Of a stretch of 64,000 bases of DNA, positions 32,910 through 41,035 are shown piece after piece. Under the pieces are notes generated by a model. It was not told the origin of the DNA. It was given only the letters and a program-made list of their open reading frames with translations, and did no database searches. The position numbers and the translations under genes are program-made. The stretch's first letter is position 1. Each line of letters begins with the position of its first letter. This DNA comes from Hamadaea sp. GTDB taxonomy: Bacteria; Actinomycetota; Actinomycetes; Mycobacteriales; Micromonosporaceae. Location of the stretch: positions 1 to 64,000 of the forward strand of contig NZ_JABFVK010000097.1 of assembly GCF_013362815.1 (NCBI RefSeq). Reading direction: 5' to 3'.

Positions 32910-33434
32910 ATGCCCGACGACGAATTCCGTGCCTTCGTAGAACAGCGCTACACCGCGCTGCTGCGGACGGCGTACCTGCTGTGCGGGTCGCCGGATCGCG
33001 CCGAGGACCTCCTGCAGGCGGCCCTGCTCGCCGCGATGCCCCGCTGGCGGCGCATGGACCATCCGGAGGCGTACGTCCGCCGGATCATGGTCAACCAGCT
33101 GGCCAACTCGTGGCGGCGGCCGATCCGGGAGATCCTCACCGCGGTGCTGCCCGACCGGCCCGTGCGAGACACCGCCATCGAGGAACGGGACGCGATGTGG
33201 GTGGCGCTGAGCCGGTTGCCGGCTCGGATGCGGGCCGTGCTGGTGCTGCGCTACTGGGAAGACTTGTCCGAAGAGGAGACCGCCAGGGTGCTGGAGGTGA
33301 GCCTCGGCACGGTGAAGAGCCACTCCTCCCGGGGTCTCGCCCGGCTGCGGGATCTGCTCGGCGAGCCGCTGGTGCTCGACGCGGGCGGACCTCGGGACAA
33401 GCTACGCATCAACGGGACCGGAGGCGCGCGATGA
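32910..33434 (+). CDS. SigE-family RNA polymerase sigma factor (ECF)
   Basis: A 174-residue ECF sigma factor: region 2 (YLLCGSPDRAEDLLQAALLAAMPRW in parts) and region 4 (LPARMRAVLVLRYWEDLSEEE, VLEVSLGTVKSHSSRGLARL). The C-terminal ~20 residues (DAGGPRDKLRINGTGG) extend beyond the family core. It overlaps the next gene by ATGA and forms the second sigma/membrane-partner pair of the window. Confidence 0.93.
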   Translation: MPDDEFRAFVEQRYTALLRTAYLLCGSPDRAEDLLQAALLAAMPRWRRMDHPEAYVRRIMVNQLANSWRRPIREILTAVLPDRPVRDTAIEERDAMWVALSRLPARMRAVLVLRYWEDLSEEETARVLEVSLGTVKSHSSRGLARLRDLLGEPLVLDAGGPRDKLRINGTGGAR

Positions 33435-34825
33435 TCGACGAGCTGCAACGAACCCTTCGCGAGCGCGCCGAGGTGGTGGTGGCCCGGCCTCAGCCGTACG
33501 AGCGGCTGCTGCGCCGACGCCGGGTTCGCCGGCGGACGACGGCGATGACGGCCGCCGCAGTGGCGATCCTGATCGCGGTGCCCCTCGGGTTCAAGGCGAT
33601 CGTTCTGCCGACTTATGATCCGGAGCCGGGACCGCCGCCCGCCGCGGTGGCTCCGCTGCTGAACTCGCCGACGCGCGGCAGCCTCGCCGGGGACGAGAAG
33701 TTCCTGGCCGGCCTACGCGAGCGGGCGGCAGCGGTCGCCAACGTGGGACGGGGACCGAACGGCCCGCACATGCCCTCCGACCCGGACCTGATCAAGGTGC
33801 TCTTCGCCGGCGACGTCGGCACCCGCCGGATCGCAATCGTCGCCGGACTCGACGGGTGGCCGCTGGAGGCGCTCTTCCAAGGCTCGGTCGGCGACGACCC
33901 GGGCGACCTCTACAACAGCGGGTCGGGCGAGCTGGAACCCGTCGTGCACACGGATACGGCGAAGATGGGCTCCGATCGGTCGGAGACCTACCTGCTTCTC
34001 GGCCCGGCCGGGGCGAGCATCGACAAGGCGACTTCGGTCTACAGCTCGACCGGCGTCCGGCGTACGTGGACTCCGGTCGCGGCAGATCAGGGTTACGTGG
34101 CGTACCCGGATCTGACCTGGCGCGAGCGGCTGCGCGTACGCATGGGGGACATGGTGATCTGGGAGGGCGTCGGCGGGCGAGCGCCCGATGCGGCCGTGGA
34201 GGTCGACCCGCAGCCGGTGCTTGGACATGGAACCGCGATTCCGGCGTCGTACGCGCAGATGGCGGCGAACTATCTCGCCTACTCGACTGGCCTATCCGGA
34301 CCGGGAGCGAAGTACCGGGTGTTGTGGAGCGACCGCCTCACCATGCCCGGCACCAAGCAAGGCGAGGCGTACGCCGTCGTAGTGCAGGCGATCACGGCCG
34401 ACGGCGGCGGTCCGTACTCCCTCTACGTCTTCGAGGCCGGCACCGAGGACACCCGCAACCTTCCGATTGGAAACGGCACCGCCGGGCCGCCGGATCAGGC
34501 CTTCCTCTTGCTGCGGTTGCCGTCGTTCGCGGCGATGACCGACGATCGGGTGTACGCCGTCGCTCCTCCGGCAGCGGCTCGAGCCGAGTTCACCGACGCG
34601 AGCGGGCACACCGTCGGCATCGGGCTCAGCAACGGCGTCGGCTGGCTGAACACGCCCGCCGGGATCGACAGCGAGGTCCGGTTCTACGACGGCGGGGGAG
34701 CGCTGCTGGCGACGCGTCAGTTCAGCGACAAGGACCGCGGCGCGAGCTGCGACGAGCACGATCCGTCCATCTGCGACGGGCCGATCTCGGTCCGGGAGAG
34801 CCGGCCGGCTGAGCCGGTCCGGTGA
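33431..34825 (+). CDS. membrane-anchored partner of second SigE-family factor
   Basis: A 464-residue protein: cytoplasmic N-terminus rich in arginine (LLRRRRVRRRTT), one TM helix (AMTAAAVAILIAVPLGFKAIV), then a large extracytoplasmic domain with repeated beta-strand stretches and a late CDEHDPSICDG cysteine pair. It has no anti-sigma zinc motif. Coupling to the sigma gene (ATGA) and the topology, parallel to the 8095-8997 protein, suggest a sigma regulator or a sensor. The family is not recognised. Confidence 0.7.
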   Translation: MIDELQRTLRERAEVVVARPQPYERLLRRRRVRRRTTAMTAAAVAILIAVPLGFKAIVLPTYDPEPGPPPAAVAPLLNSPTRGSLAGDEKFLAGLRERAAAVANVGRGPNGPHMPSDPDLIKVLFAGDVGTRRIAIVAGLDGWPLEALFQGSVGDDPGDLYNSGSGELEPVVHTDTAKMGSDRSETYLLLGPAGASIDKATSVYSSTGVRRTWTPVAADQGYVAYPDLTWRERLRVRMGDMVIWEGVGGRAPDAAVEVDPQPVLGHGTAIPASYAQMAANYLAYSTGLSGPGAKYRVLWSDRLTMPGTKQGEAYAVVVQAITADGGGPYSLYVFEAGTEDTRNLPIGNGTAGPPDQAFLLLRLPSFAAMTDDRVYAVAPPAAARAEFTDASGHTVGIGLSNGVGWLNTPAGIDSEVRFYDGGGALLATRQFSDKDRGASCDEHDPSICDGPISVRESRPAEPVR

Positions 34826-34826
34826 T

Positions 34827-35315
34827 TCAGCGCAGCGGGTGATACATGACATGCAGGCCGACGAGCCCGTGGCGCGGGTGGCGGAACGCCTCCGGGACCG
34901 TGCCGATGATCCGGAAGCCCAGGTCCTGCCACAGGTGCACGGCCGGTTCGTTGGTCTCGACGACCGCGTTGAACTGCATGCCGTGGTATCCCCGCTGCCG
35001 CGCCCACGCCAAGGCGTACTCGCCGAGCGCCCGTCCCACGCCGCGGCCCTGCGCCTGCGGGCTCACCATGAAGCTCGCGGTCGCGATGTGCGCGCCCCGG
35101 CCGGGCCGGTTCGGCCCGAACTTCGCCGAGCCCAGCACGGACTCACCGTCGACGGCCACGACCGTCTGTGCCGGCGGCGTCTCCATCCACAACGGACGCG
35201 CGGTTTCCGAGGTCAGGTCTTCCGGGTACGCGTAAGTCTCACCGGCAGCGACGATCGCGGAGAAGAAGGGCCAGATCCGGGGCCAGTCGGAGTCCACGGC
35301 AGCTCGAATGATCAC
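34827..35315 (-). CDS. GNAT family N-acetyltransferase
   Basis: A 162-residue GNAT: RAAVDSDWPRIWPF opening, ASFMVSPQAQGRGVGRALGEY (acetyl-CoA loop Q/RxxGxG/A) and MQFNAVVETNEPAVHLWQDLGF near the end. The YAYPEDLTSETARPLWME insert is seen in phosphinothricin-type acetyltransferases, so an amino-group substrate is likely. It is convergent with the sigma-partner gene (1-nt gap). Confidence 0.9.
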   Translation of the reverse strand: MIIRAAVDSDWPRIWPFFSAIVAAGETYAYPEDLTSETARPLWMETPPAQTVVAVDGESVLGSAKFGPNRPGRGAHIATASFMVSPQAQGRGVGRALGEYALAWARQRGYHGMQFNAVVETNEPAVHLWQDLGFRIIGTVPEAFRHPRHGLVGLHVMYHPLR

Positions 35316-35355
35316 ACCGAGACATTATCGTCGGAGAGCAGATATCCTTCCGCGC

Positions 35356-35880
35356 ATGTGGGCGCGCATGTTCTCGGGCGTACGCCGGTGGTATTGGCTG
35401 GCGGGCGCGGGTCTGATTCTCATCGTCATCGCTGCCTTCGTGCTCTGGCCGCGATCCGAGGAGGAGCCGCGCGCGCGTCAATACCGCGACGTCAGCGCTT
35501 GCCTGCTGACCGATTCGGCGGGGATCTCGTCATCGGCGGCGAAACCCGTCTGGGCCGGTATGCAGGACGCCTCGCTGAAGACGCTCGGCCAGGTGCGGTT
35601 CCTGTCCATCGCGGGGCCGCAGGACGTGTCGAACGGGCGCACCTTCGTGAACTCGCTGGTCCTCAGCCGATGCGCGGTGATCGTGGCCGCCGGGAAGCTG
35701 CCGGTCGAGACGGTCACCGAGGTCGCCCGGGAGAGCCCCCACCAGAAGTTCGTCATCGTGGTGGCCGGCGACCAGACGCCCGCCCCCGGGGTGGGCAACG
35801 TGTCGGTGGTCTCCGCCACGGGTGAGGACGCCACGCGTACGGCGGTGAGCAACGCCATCGCCCAAGCCCTCAGCGCGTAG
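35356..35880 (+). CDS. membrane-anchored BMP-like protein
   Basis: A 174-residue protein: TM helix WLAGAGLILIVIAAFVLW near the N-terminus, then an extracytoplasmic domain opening DVSACLLTDSAGISSSAAKPVW and continuing CAVIVAAGKLPV and KFVIVVAGDQ. This resembles the first lobe of BMP/PnrA-type substrate-binding proteins, but is too short to be a full two-lobed binder. Its stop overlaps the convergent MarR gene by 11 nt. Function unknown. Confidence 0.6.
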   Translation: MWARMFSGVRRWYWLAGAGLILIVIAAFVLWPRSEEEPRARQYRDVSACLLTDSAGISSSAAKPVWAGMQDASLKTLGQVRFLSIAGPQDVSNGRTFVNSLVLSRCAVIVAAGKLPVETVTEVARESPHQKFVIVVAGDQTPAPGVGNVSVVSATGEDATRTAVSNAIAQALSA

Positions 35881-36301
35881 TCTCGCGCGTACCGCCGAGG
35901 GTGGTGACGATCTTCGTCAGCGCGTTCTCCAGGTGCGTGAGCTCCTCCGGCGTGAGCGCGGCGAGCGCACGCGCGGCGATTTCGCGCCGGGCGGCGGAGA
36001 TGGGTGCCTCGGCGGCGCGGGCTTTCGGGGTGAGGTAGAGCCGGACCAGCCGCCGGTCGTCCGGATCGCGGCGGCGTTCGAGCAGGCCCGCGGCTTCCAT
36101 GCGAGCGGCGGTGTTGACCACGGTGGGGGTGGCGACGTCCAGCCGGGCCGCCAGGTCGCCCGGAGTGAGACCGTCGGTGTCCCAGAGCACTTCGAGGACG
36201 AGGTTCTGGCCGATGCGTACGCCGTGTTCCTGCATCGCCGAATCGGTAGCGGTGCGTAGCAGCTTCTGGGCCCGGGTGAGTAGGCGGACGACGTCGGTCA
36301 C
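35870..36301 (-). CDS. MarR family transcriptional regulator
   Basis: A 143-residue MarR: HGVRIGQNLVLEVLWDTDGLTPGDLAARLDVATPTVVNTAARMEAAGLLERRRDPDDRRLVRLYLT (in parts) gives HTH and wing. The start is GTG 36301. A perfect 9-bp-arm operator lies in the 48-nt gap before the divergent epimerase gene, so it likely controls itself and that gene. Confidence 0.92.
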   Translation of the reverse strand: MTDVVRLLTRAQKLLRTATDSAMQEHGVRIGQNLVLEVLWDTDGLTPGDLAARLDVATPTVVNTAARMEAAGLLERRRDPDDRRLVRLYLTPKARAAEAPISAARREIAARALAALTPEELTHLENALTKIVTTLGGTRETTR

Positions 36302-36315
36302 GCGTCCAGTGTATG

Positions 36316-36335
36316 ATCGTTAGCAGGCTAACGAT
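36316..36335. promoter_or_regulatory. MarR-type operator
   Basis: ATCGTTAGC (36316-36324) and GCTAACGAT (36327-36335) are exact inverted repeats with a 2-nt centre, 14 nt before the epimerase start and 14 nt from the MarR GTG. The length and position fit a MarR dimer site. Confidence 0.7.
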
Positions 36336-36349
36336 TTGGAGCGGCCCTC

Positions 36350-37216
36350 ATGATTCTGGTTACCGGTGGTGGAGGTTTCCTCGGCACGCACGTCACGCAG
36401 GCGCTGCGCGACTTCGGCGAAGAGGTCGTGATCGCCCGGCGGCAGGGGCCGACGCCCGTGGACGTCACCGATCTGGCGAGCGTGCTGGCCTTGGGCAGTC
36501 GCTACCCGATCACGCGCGTCGTGCACCTCGCCGCGGCCGGGTTGACCGAAGGGTCCACACTCGACAAGCTCTGGGCCGACACGCTCGGCCTGTTCAGCGT
36601 GCTCCGCGCGGCGTACGAGTGGAACGTGGAGCGAGTGCTGCTCGCCAGCAGCATCGGCGTCTATGCCGGGGTCACGCCGGACGACGGGTTCTACCACGAG
36701 GACGCCCGATTGCCGGTCGCGAGCCCGCACGCCATCCCGGCCGTGAAGAAGATCGCGGAGACGGTCGCCGCGGCTCAGCGGGAGGTCCCGGCGGTCACGG
36801 CCCGCATCGGCGCGATCTGGGGACCGCGCGGCCGGTCCGCGTCACCCTTCTTCGCCGCGCCAGGTCTCATTCACCAGGTCGTACGCGGAGAGCAGCCCAC
36901 GGCGGCCGCCGACGACGCCATAGACATGCTGTACGCCAAGGACTGCGGCGCAGCAGTGGCCCATTTGGCGACGTCATCCCGACTGCGGCATTCGGCGTAC
37001 AACATCGGGAGCGGCAGAGTGACCTCGAACCGGGAGCTGGCGGGGGCGATCGAGCGGGTGGTGCCCGGGGCCCGGATCGCGCTGACGGACGGGGGTGAGG
37101 CGCAGGCTGCGCTGGACGTGACGCGGCTGAGCGCGGACACGGAGTTCGTGCCCGCGTACGCCCTGGACCGCGCGGTGGCGGACTACACGGCGTGGCTGGC
37201 TGTGCACGAGCGATGA
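36350..37216 (+). CDS. NAD-dependent epimerase/dehydratase family protein
   Basis: A 288-residue extended SDR: TGGGGFLGTHVTQAL glycine motif, VVHLAAAG and a serine-containing LLASSIGVYAG strand. At the place of the catalytic YxxxK it reads HAIPAVKKIAE: lysine is kept but tyrosine is missing. It may be catalytically altered or act as an NAD(H)-binding sensor. Control by the divergent MarR protein is likely. Confidence 0.85.
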   Translation: MILVTGGGGFLGTHVTQALRDFGEEVVIARRQGPTPVDVTDLASVLALGSRYPITRVVHLAAAGLTEGSTLDKLWADTLGLFSVLRAAYEWNVERVLLASSIGVYAGVTPDDGFYHEDARLPVASPHAIPAVKKIAETVAAAQREVPAVTARIGAIWGPRGRSASPFFAAPGLIHQVVRGEQPTAAADDAIDMLYAKDCGAAVAHLATSSRLRHSAYNIGSGRVTSNRELAGAIERVVPGARIALTDGGEAQAALDVTRLSADTEFVPAYALDRAVADYTAWLAVHER

Positions 37217-37449
37217 GCGTCGGCCGCCGGCGTTCGTCATGATCATCGCAGAATGCCGGATAACGTCCCCTCGCACAGTGTTCGAGACCGCGTTATCCCG
37301 GATAACGCGAGCGCGCCCACCCGAGCGCGCCTCGGGACAACGCGGGCGCGCCCCGGATAACGCGAGCGCGCAGGACCCTGAGGAAGCTCAGGGTCAGCGG
37401 CGACGTTCGGCAGAAGCCGGAGCCCGCCAAGATCCATAACGTCGAGGGC
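37217..37449. repeat. repeat-rich intergenic gap
   Basis: No gene is supported. It carries copy B of the dispersed hairpin (37256-37301), two identical 18-bp words CGGATAACGCGAGCGCGC (37299-37316 and 37354-37371), and further CGCGGGCGCGCC-type low-complexity DNA between them. Confidence 0.8.
37256..37301. repeat. dispersed hairpin repeat, copy B
   Basis: CTCGCACAGTGTTCGAGA followed by CCGCGTTATCCCG (37270-37300) matches the minus strand of copy A (7949-7979) with one difference in 31 nt. The left flank is less conserved than in copy A. Opposite orientation, 29 kb apart. Confidence 0.8.
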
Positions 37450-38103
37450 ATGATGCACATGCTGGAGTCGGCGGTCGCCTCGCCCTGGGTCTACCTGGTG
37501 TTGTTCGCGGTCGCCGTGCTCGACGGGTTCTTCCCGATCGTCCCGGCCGAGACGATGGTGATCACCGCGGGCGTCTTCGCCGCCGGAGGCCGGCCCAACC
37601 TGGCACTGGTGATCGGAGTGGCGGCGCTTGGCGCGTTCGTGGGCGATCACGTCTCGTATCACATCGGCCGCACCGCCGGGCAGGGTCTGCTGCGCCGGAT
37701 GCCCCCGGACAGCAAGCGGCGGGCGGCGTACGAGTGGGCGTCGAAGGCATTGCAGGAACGGGGCGGGCTGTTGCTGGTCGTCGCCCGGTACATCCCCGGT
37801 GGCCGGACCGCGGCGACGATGACCACCGGGGCGGCGGCGTACCCGAGGCGGAAGTTCGCGATGTTCGACGCGATCGCCGCGTCATCCTGGGCCCTCTACT
37901 CGGGACTGATCGGCTACCTGGGCGGGCGGGCGTTCGAGGACGACCCGTTGCACGGGCTCTTGCTGGGACTCGGCATCGCGGTCTCGATCACCGTGGCGGT
38001 GGAGGCGACTCGGTATCTGCGGCACCGGAAAGCCCGGCCTCGTACGCCAGAATCGCCGCCTGCACCCGGTTACGCAGATCGAGTCGGGTCAAGATCGAAC
38101 TGA
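37450..38103 (+). CDS. DedA family membrane protein
   Basis: A 217-residue DedA protein: FFPIVPAETMVITAG (re-entrant loop with Pro/Glu), GDHVSYHIGRTAG, VVARYIPGGRTAATMTTGAA and SSWALYSGLIGYLGG. The family flips undecaprenyl phosphate or phospholipids. ATG 37450 or 37453 may start it. Its last 116 nt overlap the convergent response regulator gene, so one of the two tails is under double constraint. Confidence 0.92.
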   Translation: MMHMLESAVASPWVYLVLFAVAVLDGFFPIVPAETMVITAGVFAAGGRPNLALVIGVAALGAFVGDHVSYHIGRTAGQGLLRRMPPDSKRRAAYEWASKALQERGGLLLVVARYIPGGRTAATMTTGAAAYPRRKFAMFDAIAASSWALYSGLIGYLGGRAFEDDPLHGLLLGLGIAVSITVAVEATRYLRHRKARPRTPESPPAPGYADRVGSRSN

Positions 38104-38671
38104 CGTGGGTCTTGACGGTCCCCGCCCCGAGGAAGAGCCGTTCGCTGATCTCCTGATTGGACAGTCCGGCCCCGATCAGGGCGAGCACCTCCCGTTCCCG
38201 CTCGGACAACCGGCCGACCCGGGCGCGGGCGTCGGCGACCCGGGTGAGCTGGTCGCCGCCGAGGTGGGCGATGACTCGCCGGGCGACGCGGGGGGACAGG
38301 AAAGCCGCGCCCTCCGCCGCCGCGCGTACGCCGGCCGGCAGTTCGCGGGGATCACCGGATTTCAGCAGGAACCCGGATGCTCCGGCGGCCAGCGCCGCCG
38401 AGATGTACTCGTCCTCGCCGAACGTGGTCAGCATGAGAACGGCCGTCTCCGGGAGGCCCCGGCGGATCTCCCGGGCGGCGGCCAGACCGTCGAGCTTGGG
38501 CATGCGGATGTCGAGCAGTGCGACGTCGGGCCGATGGCGAAGAGCCAGCTCAACCGCTTCGCGGCCGTCACCCGCCTCGGCGACGAGCTCGATGCCCGGG
38601 TCGCTCGCCAGGATCGCGCGTACGCCCGACCGGATCATCGGCTCGTCGTCGGCGACGAGGAGCCGGATCAT
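37988..38671 (-). CDS. NarL/LuxR-type response regulator
   Basis: A 227-residue response regulator: ADDEPMIR, phospho-acceptor in ALLDIRMPKLDG, LTTFGEDEYISAAL, LLKSGD, then LuxR HTH (LSEREREVLALIGAGLSNQE, RLFLGAGTVKTHV). The last ~38 codons overlap the DedA gene on the other strand and end in a Pro-rich tail (ESPPPPR). The ATG overlaps the kinase stop (ATGA). Confidence 0.93.
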   Translation of the reverse strand: MIRLLVADDEPMIRSGVRAILASDPGIELVAEAGDGREAVELALRHRPDVALLDIRMPKLDGLAAAREIRRGLPETAVLMLTTFGEDEYISAALAAGASGFLLKSGDPRELPAGVRAAAEGAAFLSPRVARRVIAHLGGDQLTRVADARARVGRLSEREREVLALIGAGLSNQEISERLFLGAGTVKTHVSSILTRLDLRNRVQAAILAYEAGLSGAADTESPPPPR

Positions 38672-40173
38672 CGGGACCGGCCCGGGATCAGGTCCTTGGT
38701 GACCAGGCGGCCGTCGCGGAAACACAGCCGGTAGACGTCGATGGGACCGGCGAACAGATCGGTGTTCACCCGGTAATACTCGCATTCCGCCCCGTCGGGC
38801 GCGGCAGGCTCGGTCACCTCGGGACGCCCGTCCACCTGGTGCGACGGCAGGTCCAGGTCGGACCGGAGCTGCCCGAGCTGGAAGGACTGGTAAGCGGCTG
38901 TGTCTACATAGGATGTCGTGACCTCATACACCCGGAGCCCCAGCACGATGAGCCCGATCGCCGCGAACGCCGCGAGCTGCACCGCGACGCCGCCCCACAG
39001 CGTACGGCGGACGGACCGGCGAGCCGATTCGCGCGCCGGTGGCGGTGGCGGCGGCATCGGGGGAGCGCCGTCCACCGGCAGCTCCGCGACCAGCTCGAAT
39101 CCGCCGTCGATCGGCCCCGCCCGCAGCGTCCCGCCCGCCAGCCGGGCCCGCTCCGTCATCCCGACCAGGCCCCGGCCGCCCGGTTCCACCGTCGCGGGTC
39201 CACCCGGTCCGTTACGCACGGTCACCGTCACCCGGTCACCCACGCGCCGCACGTCGACGGTCACGGCCGCGCCCGGCGCGTGCTTCGCCGCGTTGGTCAA
39301 GGCTTCCTGCACTATGCGATACGCCGAAAGCCGTCCCATGGCCGGTAAGTCGTCGGCCGCAGAGCCACTGAGCGAGACGGCCATCCCGGAGTCCCGCGTA
39401 CGCCGGACCAGCTCGACGAGGTCCGGCACGTGCGGCTCGGTCGGGGCGACCTCGGGGCCGGCGTCGCCGGCGAGCACGCCGATGATCTCCCGCAGCCGTT
39501 CGGTGGCGTCGGCGGCCGCGACTCGGACGTCGGCGGCTGCCGTGCGATGGTCTTCCGACAGGTGCGAATCGAGTTCGAGGGCTCCAGCGCGCAGGGCGAT
39601 GAGGCTGAGTTCGTGGCCGAGCGAGTCGTGCATGTCCCGCGCGATCCGGGTGCGCTCCCGGAGGCGGGCCTCCTCGGCGACGAGTTGCCGTTCACGTTCC
39701 AGCTGTTCGGCCCGGAGCCAACCGGCCTCCACGAGCGCGGCTCGCTGACGGGCGTACTGCCCGGCCCACCAGGGCAGCACGGCGAACACCGCCAGCGGGA
39801 TCAGCACCTCGATCCAGGCCCACAGATCACCGAGCCCGGCGACGGCGAGGCCCAGCCCGGCCAGCGCGACCAGCCCGAACACAACGGCGGCCGGTGCGGC
39901 GCGGGGCATCCGGCGACCGGCCACCAGGGCGGCGAGGATCGACAGCAGGATCGGCCAGACCGGCAGCTCGTTGGTGCCGATCGGGATCACTAGGTTCGCC
40001 GCGGAACCGGCCGCCAGCGTCCAGACGGGCGCTCGCCTGGCCGCAGCGTACGCGATCGCGGTCAACCCGAGCCCGAGAACCATCCCGGGCCAGCCACCCC
40101 AGAGCTCCGCCACGACGACGGCCGCAACTCCGACGGCGCCGACGCCGTCGCGGAGCCGGGCGGCATGGAGCAT
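38668..40173 (-). CDS. sensor histidine kinase with C-terminal TM and outer domain
   Basis: A 501-residue kinase: five or six N-terminal TM helices (residues 10-140), HisKA_3 dimer helix with IARDMHDSLGHELSL, HATPase_c (VQEALTNAAKHAPGA, RGLVGMTERARL). After it comes a poly-Pro linker (PPMPPPPPPARES), another TM helix (VAVQLAAFAAIGLIVLGL) and ~85 residues that should lie outside the membrane with two cysteines (AECEYYR, YRLCFRDG). A post-catalytic membrane domain is unusual for this class. It pairs with the regulator gene by ATGA. Confidence 0.9.
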   Translation of the reverse strand: MLHAARLRDGVGAVGVAAVVVAELWGGWPGMVLGLGLTAIAYAAARRAPVWTLAAGSAANLVIPIGTNELPVWPILLSILAALVAGRRMPRAAPAAVVFGLVALAGLGLAVAGLGDLWAWIEVLIPLAVFAVLPWWAGQYARQRAALVEAGWLRAEQLERERQLVAEEARLRERTRIARDMHDSLGHELSLIALRAGALELDSHLSEDHRTAAADVRVAAADATERLREIIGVLAGDAGPEVAPTEPHVPDLVELVRRTRDSGMAVSLSGSAADDLPAMGRLSAYRIVQEALTNAAKHAPGAAVTVDVRRVGDRVTVTVRNGPGGPATVEPGGRGLVGMTERARLAGGTLRAGPIDGGFELVAELPVDGAPPMPPPPPPARESARRSVRRTLWGGVAVQLAAFAAIGLIVLGLRVYEVTTSYVDTAAYQSFQLGQLRSDLDLPSHQVDGRPEVTEPAAPDGAECEYYRVNTDLFAGPIDVYRLCFRDGRLVTKDLIPGRSR

Positions 40174-40210
40174 GAACCCACGGTAGCGGGCCTACCGTTA
40201 GGGTGTGGTC

Positions 40211-40990
40211 ATGAAGATCGCGATCACCGGCAGCACCGGCCGGGTGGGCGGCCGGGTCGCTCAGCGGCTCCTCGAGTCGAGCACCGAGTCGGTCGCCGAG
40301 TCGCAGATCGTCCGGCTCACCCGGCGAGACGCTCCGTATGAGGATGTGTCGGCGCTGCGGGCGGCCCTCAAGGGCGTGGACACCCTCGTCTTCGTCTCCA
40401 GCGACGGCGAAGCCGCCCGGATGATCGCGCATCACCAGAACGTGCTGCAGGCGGCGGCCGACGCCGGAGTCGGGCACGTCGTGCTGCTCAGCGGGCTCGA
40501 CTCGGCTTTGGACTCGCCCTTCTGTTACGCGTACACGAATGGCTTCACCGAGCAGATGTTGCGCGGCAGTGGGCTGGGCTACTCGATCGCCCGCGCGGGC
40601 CTGTTCGCCGAATTCTTCGGCGGCCTGGTGCGGCAGGTCGCGGCGGACGGCACTGTGCGGCTGCCGACCGGCGGTTGCAGCGTGTCGCTGGTGGCCCGAG
40701 ACGACGTGGCCGACTGTCTCGCCGCGCTGGCGCTGGCCGGTCCGACGAACCGCCACCACGATCTGACCGGCGAGCAGAGCCTCTCCGGCGCGGACGTCGC
40801 CGCTGCCGCCGGGTACGCCTTCGAAGAATGCCCGGAGGCGGAGTTCGCGGCCTCGCTGACGCTCGGCGGCGAGGAACCCTGGTGGGTGTACGCCTACACC
40901 TCGATGTTCGCCGCCATCCGGCAGAACCGCTGGTCAGCGGTCAGCGATGAGGTCAACCGGCTGCTCGGCCGGCCGGCGGCGCGCATCTGA
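40211..40990 (+). CDS. NAD(P)H-binding SDR (NmrA/QOR2-like)
   Basis: A 259-residue atypical SDR: MKIAITGSTGRVGGRVAQRL glycine motif, VVLLSGLDSALD, and IARAGLFAEFFGGLV. It has no YxxxK, as in NmrA-like and quinone-reductase-2-type proteins, which either reduce quinones or sense NADP. ATG 40211 is preferred over GTG 40205. It is divergent from the kinase gene with a 37-nt gap. Confidence 0.88.
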   Translation: MKIAITGSTGRVGGRVAQRLLESSTESVAESQIVRLTRRDAPYEDVSALRAALKGVDTLVFVSSDGEAARMIAHHQNVLQAAADAGVGHVVLLSGLDSALDSPFCYAYTNGFTEQMLRGSGLGYSIARAGLFAEFFGGLVRQVAADGTVRLPTGGCSVSLVARDDVADCLAALALAGPTNRHHDLTGEQSLSGADVAAAAGYAFEECPEAEFAASLTLGGEEPWWVYAYTSMFAAIRQNRWSAVSDEVNRLLGRPAARI

Positions 40991-41035
40991 AGGGTCGGAT
41001 CTGGGTAGAGGTCGTTCGCTAGGGAAGGAGGAGGC

